A DNA stretch of 64,000 nucleotides from Sagittula stellata E-37. GTDB lineage: Bacteria; Pseudomonadota; Alphaproteobacteria; Rhodobacterales; Rhodobacteraceae. The position numbers were made by a program, and so were the translations under genes. The notes under the pieces are model-generated. The model saw only the letters and a list, made by a program, of their open reading frames with translations, did no database searches and had not been told where the DNA came from. Positions 61,249 to 64,000 of this stretch are shown in pieces (position 1 is the stretch's first letter; each line of letters opens with the position of its first letter). Location: positions 20,065 through 84,064 of the forward strand of contig NZ_CP155733.1 of the NCBI RefSeq assembly GCF_039724765.1, written 5' to 3'.

Positions 61249-63411
61249 ATGGACATGCCGGGTAATCCTTCCCGACACTCACGACGCGGACGGATCGTCG
61301 GGGCGCTTCTCGGCTCCGTCGCGACGCTCTGGTCTTCTGCCGCGGTCCCGCAGGAGGGTCGCGACGCGGCCAGCATGAACCTCTACGGCTCACCGGGTCT
61401 TGTCGACATGCCGACGGCCGAAATGCTGCCTGACGCGACAATCAGTGCGACGTTTGGCGGATTCGGCAACTACACGCGGACGACCCTTGGCTTCCAAATC
61501 ACGCCCCGGTTGTCGGGCAGCTTTCGCTATTCGGAATTGAAAGCCTTTCCGAGCTCAAATTCAGCAGACTACTACGACCGCAGCTTTGACCTTCGTTACC
61601 TTCTGATGAAGGAAAGCGGTTGGCGCCCGGCGATTGTCGTCGGCATGTCGGACATCATCGGTACGGGCGTCTACAGTGGCGAATACGTCGTCGCGACCAA
61701 GACGCTGATGCCCGGCCTGAAGGTGACCGGCGGGATCGGCTGGGGCCGTTTCGGCAGCGAAGCGACGCTCGGCTCTCTCGGGACCCGTCCTACGACTGTT
61801 CTCGGCCAGGGCGGCAAGTTCACGGCCGACCGCTGGTTCCGCGGCGACGTGGCCGCGTTCGGCGGTCTGAGCTACGCCCCAAACGACCGCTTCAAGTTCA
61901 AGGTCGAATACTCGTCCGACACCTACGAGCGCGAGGTCGCCAGCGGCGGTGTCGAGCATAAGTCGCCCTGGAACTTCGGCGTCGATTACAAGCTTTGGAA
62001 TGGCGCCGGTCAGTTCTCTCTCTACAGTGTCATGGGGAGCGAGGTCGGCGCGCAGCTGACACTCTACACCAACCCGAAAACTCTGGGTGTTCCGGGCGGT
62101 ATCGAGCCGTCGGGTCTGCCCGTCGCTCCGCGTCCGCCCGGTGCTGCCGCCGATCTGGGATGGTCCGTCGATCCGCAGAAGACCACGGCAGCGCAGACGC
62201 AACTTGCCCAGACGCTTGCCACCGAAGGCATCAGGCTGGAGGGAATGACCCTCGAAAGCCGACGCGCCGTCGTGCGCGTGTCCAACCCGCGCTTCAACTC
62301 CGAAGCGCAGGCGTTTGGCCGCATCGCCCGCGTCATGACCCGGACGCTGCCGGCGTCGGTCGAGCAATTCGAAATCATCCCGATGGTCAACGGTATGGCC
62401 ATTTCGTCGGTCGTCATCATGCGCTCCGACCTTGAACGGCAAGAGCACGAGGCCGCGATCGAGATCCTGCCGCGCGTTCGCTTCTACGACGGGTTCGGGC
62501 GTGAGCCGGAAGCATTCCGCTCGGCCTATCCTCAGTTCGACTGGTCGCTGGCACCCTACGTCGATGTGTCGGTCTTCGACCCCGATGAACCTGTACGGAC
62601 CGAAGGCGGGGTGCGCGGCAACTTCAGCCTCGATGTCACACCGAACCTCGTGTTCTCCGGTACGGCTTCCTATCGCCTCTCCGGCAACATCAGCAAGATC
62701 AGCCGCCGGGATGAATCGGGTCTGCCGCGTGTACGCACCGATGCGCCGGTCTACGCGGCCGAGGGTGATGAGACCATCGAGAACCTGCAGCTGGCCTACT
62801 ACGGTCGTCCGGGCAAGAACCTCTATGGCCGGATTTCGGCGGGTTACCTCGAAGCGATGTTCGGCGGCGTTTCGGCAGAGATCCTCTGGAAGCCGGTCAC
62901 CAGCCGTGTCGCCTTTGGCGCGGAAGTGAACTGGGTTCAGCGCCGCGACTACGATCAGCTGTTCGGTTTCCAGTCGATGACCACCACAGACCCCGTGTCC
63001 GGTGCCAAGCGTGAAATCCCCGAGTTCAACGGTCACGTCTCGGCGTATTACGACTTCGGCAACGGCTTCCACGGGCAGCTTGACGTGGGCAGCTATCTCG
63101 CCGGCGACGTCGGCGCGACGGTTTCGCTGGACCGAGAGTTTGCAAACGGATGGAGCGTAGGCGCATATGCAACGCTCACCGATGCTTCCGCCGACGACTT
63201 CGGCGAAGGCTCCTTTGACAAGGGCGTCCGCGTCACGATCCCGATCAGTACCCTCCTCAACACGCCGACACGGCGCGAGAACAACATCAACATCCGGTCT
63301 CTGACCCGTGACGGCGGTGCCCGTCTCAATGTTCGGGGGCGGCTCTACGAACAGGTTCGGGACTACCACAAACCCGAAGTTGTCGAGTCGTGGGGGAGGT
63401 TCTGGCGATGA
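61249..63411 (+). CDS. yjbH: YjbH-family outer-membrane exopolysaccharide export protein
   Basis: A 720-residue protein of the YjbH/GfcD family, thought to form outer-membrane beta-barrels for exopolysaccharide export. A signal-like segment (about 18-34) precedes NLYGSPGLVDMPTAEMLPD, the conserved start of the first barrel. A periplasmic linker lies around residues 280-420, and the second barrel (GRISAGYLEAMFGGVSAEILW, SAYYDFGNGFHGQLDVG) ends in aromatic FWR. It overlaps the next gene by ATGA. No strong ribosome binding site precedes the ATG (GGTATGG). It lies downstream of the repeat array. Confidence 0.9.
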   Translation: MDMPGNPSRHSRRGRIVGALLGSVATLWSSAAVPQEGRDAASMNLYGSPGLVDMPTAEMLPDATISATFGGFGNYTRTTLGFQITPRLSGSFRYSELKAFPSSNSADYYDRSFDLRYLLMKESGWRPAIVVGMSDIIGTGVYSGEYVVATKTLMPGLKVTGGIGWGRFGSEATLGSLGTRPTTVLGQGGKFTADRWFRGDVAAFGGLSYAPNDRFKFKVEYSSDTYEREVASGGVEHKSPWNFGVDYKLWNGAGQFSLYSVMGSEVGAQLTLYTNPKTLGVPGGIEPSGLPVAPRPPGAAADLGWSVDPQKTTAAQTQLAQTLATEGIRLEGMTLESRRAVVRVSNPRFNSEAQAFGRIARVMTRTLPASVEQFEIIPMVNGMAISSVVIMRSDLERQEHEAAIEILPRVRFYDGFGREPEAFRSAYPQFDWSLAPYVDVSVFDPDEPVRTEGGVRGNFSLDVTPNLVFSGTASYRLSGNISKISRRDESGLPRVRTDAPVYAAEGDETIENLQLAYYGRPGKNLYGRISAGYLEAMFGGVSAEILWKPVTSRVAFGAEVNWVQRRDYDQLFGFQSMTTTDPVSGAKREIPEFNGHVSAYYDFGNGFHGQLDVGSYLAGDVGATVSLDREFANGWSVGAYATLTDASADDFGEGSFDKGVRVTIPISTLLNTPTRRENNINIRSLTRDGGARLNVRGRLYEQVRDYHKPEVVESWGRFWR

Positions 63412-64000
63412 AAATGACACGCCTGAAGACAATCGGCCTCGCCCTGTGTGCCGGTCTGATGCTGACGTCCTGCGGCAGCGACAAGTCTGCCAGCGCCTTG
63501 GATGTGATCAAGAACTTGCCGGCTTCGATCAAGTCACGCCGCGCAACGCCAAAGCCGATTTCCGCGGCAGAGATCGCCCAGGCCCTGCAAGCGACGAACA
63601 AGCCTGTGGCATTGTTCCAGGTCGAAAACCGCAAGAACGCCCAGGTGCTCTTGTCAGAGGTCGAGCGAAACGGCGCATACCAGACCTTCGGCAACCAGTC
63701 GCGGCAGGCCGTCGTCTTGCGAGACGGCATGATCACTGCCTCGCGCGGGCTTGGCGGGGACCTGATGTCCGTCGAAGAAGACGAACTGCTGGACATGATC
63801 CAGTCACGTGGGAGCGGGAACGTCAGCTACGTGCAGCGTTTCCTGACGCCGGAGTACAAGACGAAGGTGATCATCTACTATTGCTCCGTTCGCCCCGGCG
63901 CGGGCAATCACACCCCGCTGGGCCGGGCTTCGATACCGACGTCCTCCGTCGGCGTGTCCTGCAAGGCAACCGGCGAAGCTTCGTTCGAAAACAGCTATTA
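63408..64000 (+). CDS. yjbF: YjbF/GfcB-type lipoprotein (3' end outside window)
   Basis: At least 197 residues. The signal peptide ends with LTSC, a lipobox with Cys at about residue 22. The mature protein has EVERNGAYQTFGNQSRQAVVLRDGMITASRGLGGDLMS, the recognisable central segment of the YjbF/GfcB family, whose members act with YjbH in polysaccharide secretion. It overlaps the yjbH stop. The open frame continues through the end of the window. Confidence 0.88.
   Translation, partial: MKMTRLKTIGLALCAGLMLTSCGSDKSASALDVIKNLPASIKSRRATPKPISAAEIAQALQATNKPVALFQVENRKNAQVLLSEVERNGAYQTFGNQSRQAVVLRDGMITASRGLGGDLMSVEEDELLDMIQSRGSGNVSYVQRFLTPEYKTKVIIYYCSVRPGAGNHTPLGRASIPTSSVGVSCKATGEASFENSY

Noticed and set aside
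61561..63432. A 623-codon minus-strand frame opposite yjbH
   Set aside because: No recognisable motif, and YjbH is well supported by signal peptide, barrel motifs and overlap with yjbF.

Overview
The window looks like part of a genome of a marine alphaproteobacterium of the Rhodobacteraceae (Roseobacter group). This is inferred from the GC-rich coding style, the split PqiA-PqiA-PqiB-PqiC block, an HvrA/H-NS-type protein, the YjbH/YjbF pair and the kinds of IS remnants present. No rRNA, tRNA, CRISPR array or replication gene was seen. Almost the whole window is a surface-polysaccharide locus.

Region 1 (1-16.7 kb): mostly plus-strand genes for a decorated heteropolysaccharide. They comprise four family-2/8 glycosyltransferases, a UDP-xylose synthase, an exporter-type ABC protein, five sulfotransferase-like proteins (a sixth lies at 20.7 kb), a Wzy-like polymerase, GDP-mannose dehydratase, GDP-fucose synthase and an internally deleted acyltransferase. 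Region 2 (16.7-26.4 kb, minus strand): UDP-glucose dehydrogenase, an initiating sugar transferase, ManC, a sulfotransferase, a methyltransferase, an 891-residue glycosyltransferase and a second GDP-mannose dehydratase. Together these would supply GDP-mannose, GDP-fucose (or a related 6-deoxy sugar), UDP-GlcA and UDP-xylose, then polymerise and sulfate the product.

Region 3 (26.5-40 kb) is an insertion-sequence graveyard with pieces of IS3, IS5/IS903, IS21, IS30, IS66 and IS110 elements, several nested. Between them sit intact glmS, an H-NS-like gene and manB, with debris of host genes: a VanZ-like gene closed by an IS end, a probable glmU tail, a malate synthase G scrap and an 18-codon ugd stub.

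Region 4 (40-47.2 kb): a GC-rich Kdo and capsule-export block (kdsA-kdsB-kpsF, a glycosyltransferase, kpsT-kpsE and divergent kpsM). Region 5 (47.2-53 kb): a GT2+GT1 fusion and the dTDP-rhamnose genes rfbD-rfbA and rfbC-rfbB, with a visible composition drop starting inside the fusion gene. Region 6 (53-55 kb): IS debris and an unfamiliar two-gene unit (GNAT-like protein plus a winged-helix-like protein). Region 7 (55.8-60.8 kb): a pqiA-pqiA-pqiB-pqiC membrane-lipid transport operon. Region 8 (60.8-64 kb): an iteron-like repeat array followed by yjbH and the start of yjbF.

The most notable theme is a dedicated sulfated-polysaccharide assembly locus. Its product structure is inference; the gene families are read from motifs, with no database search.
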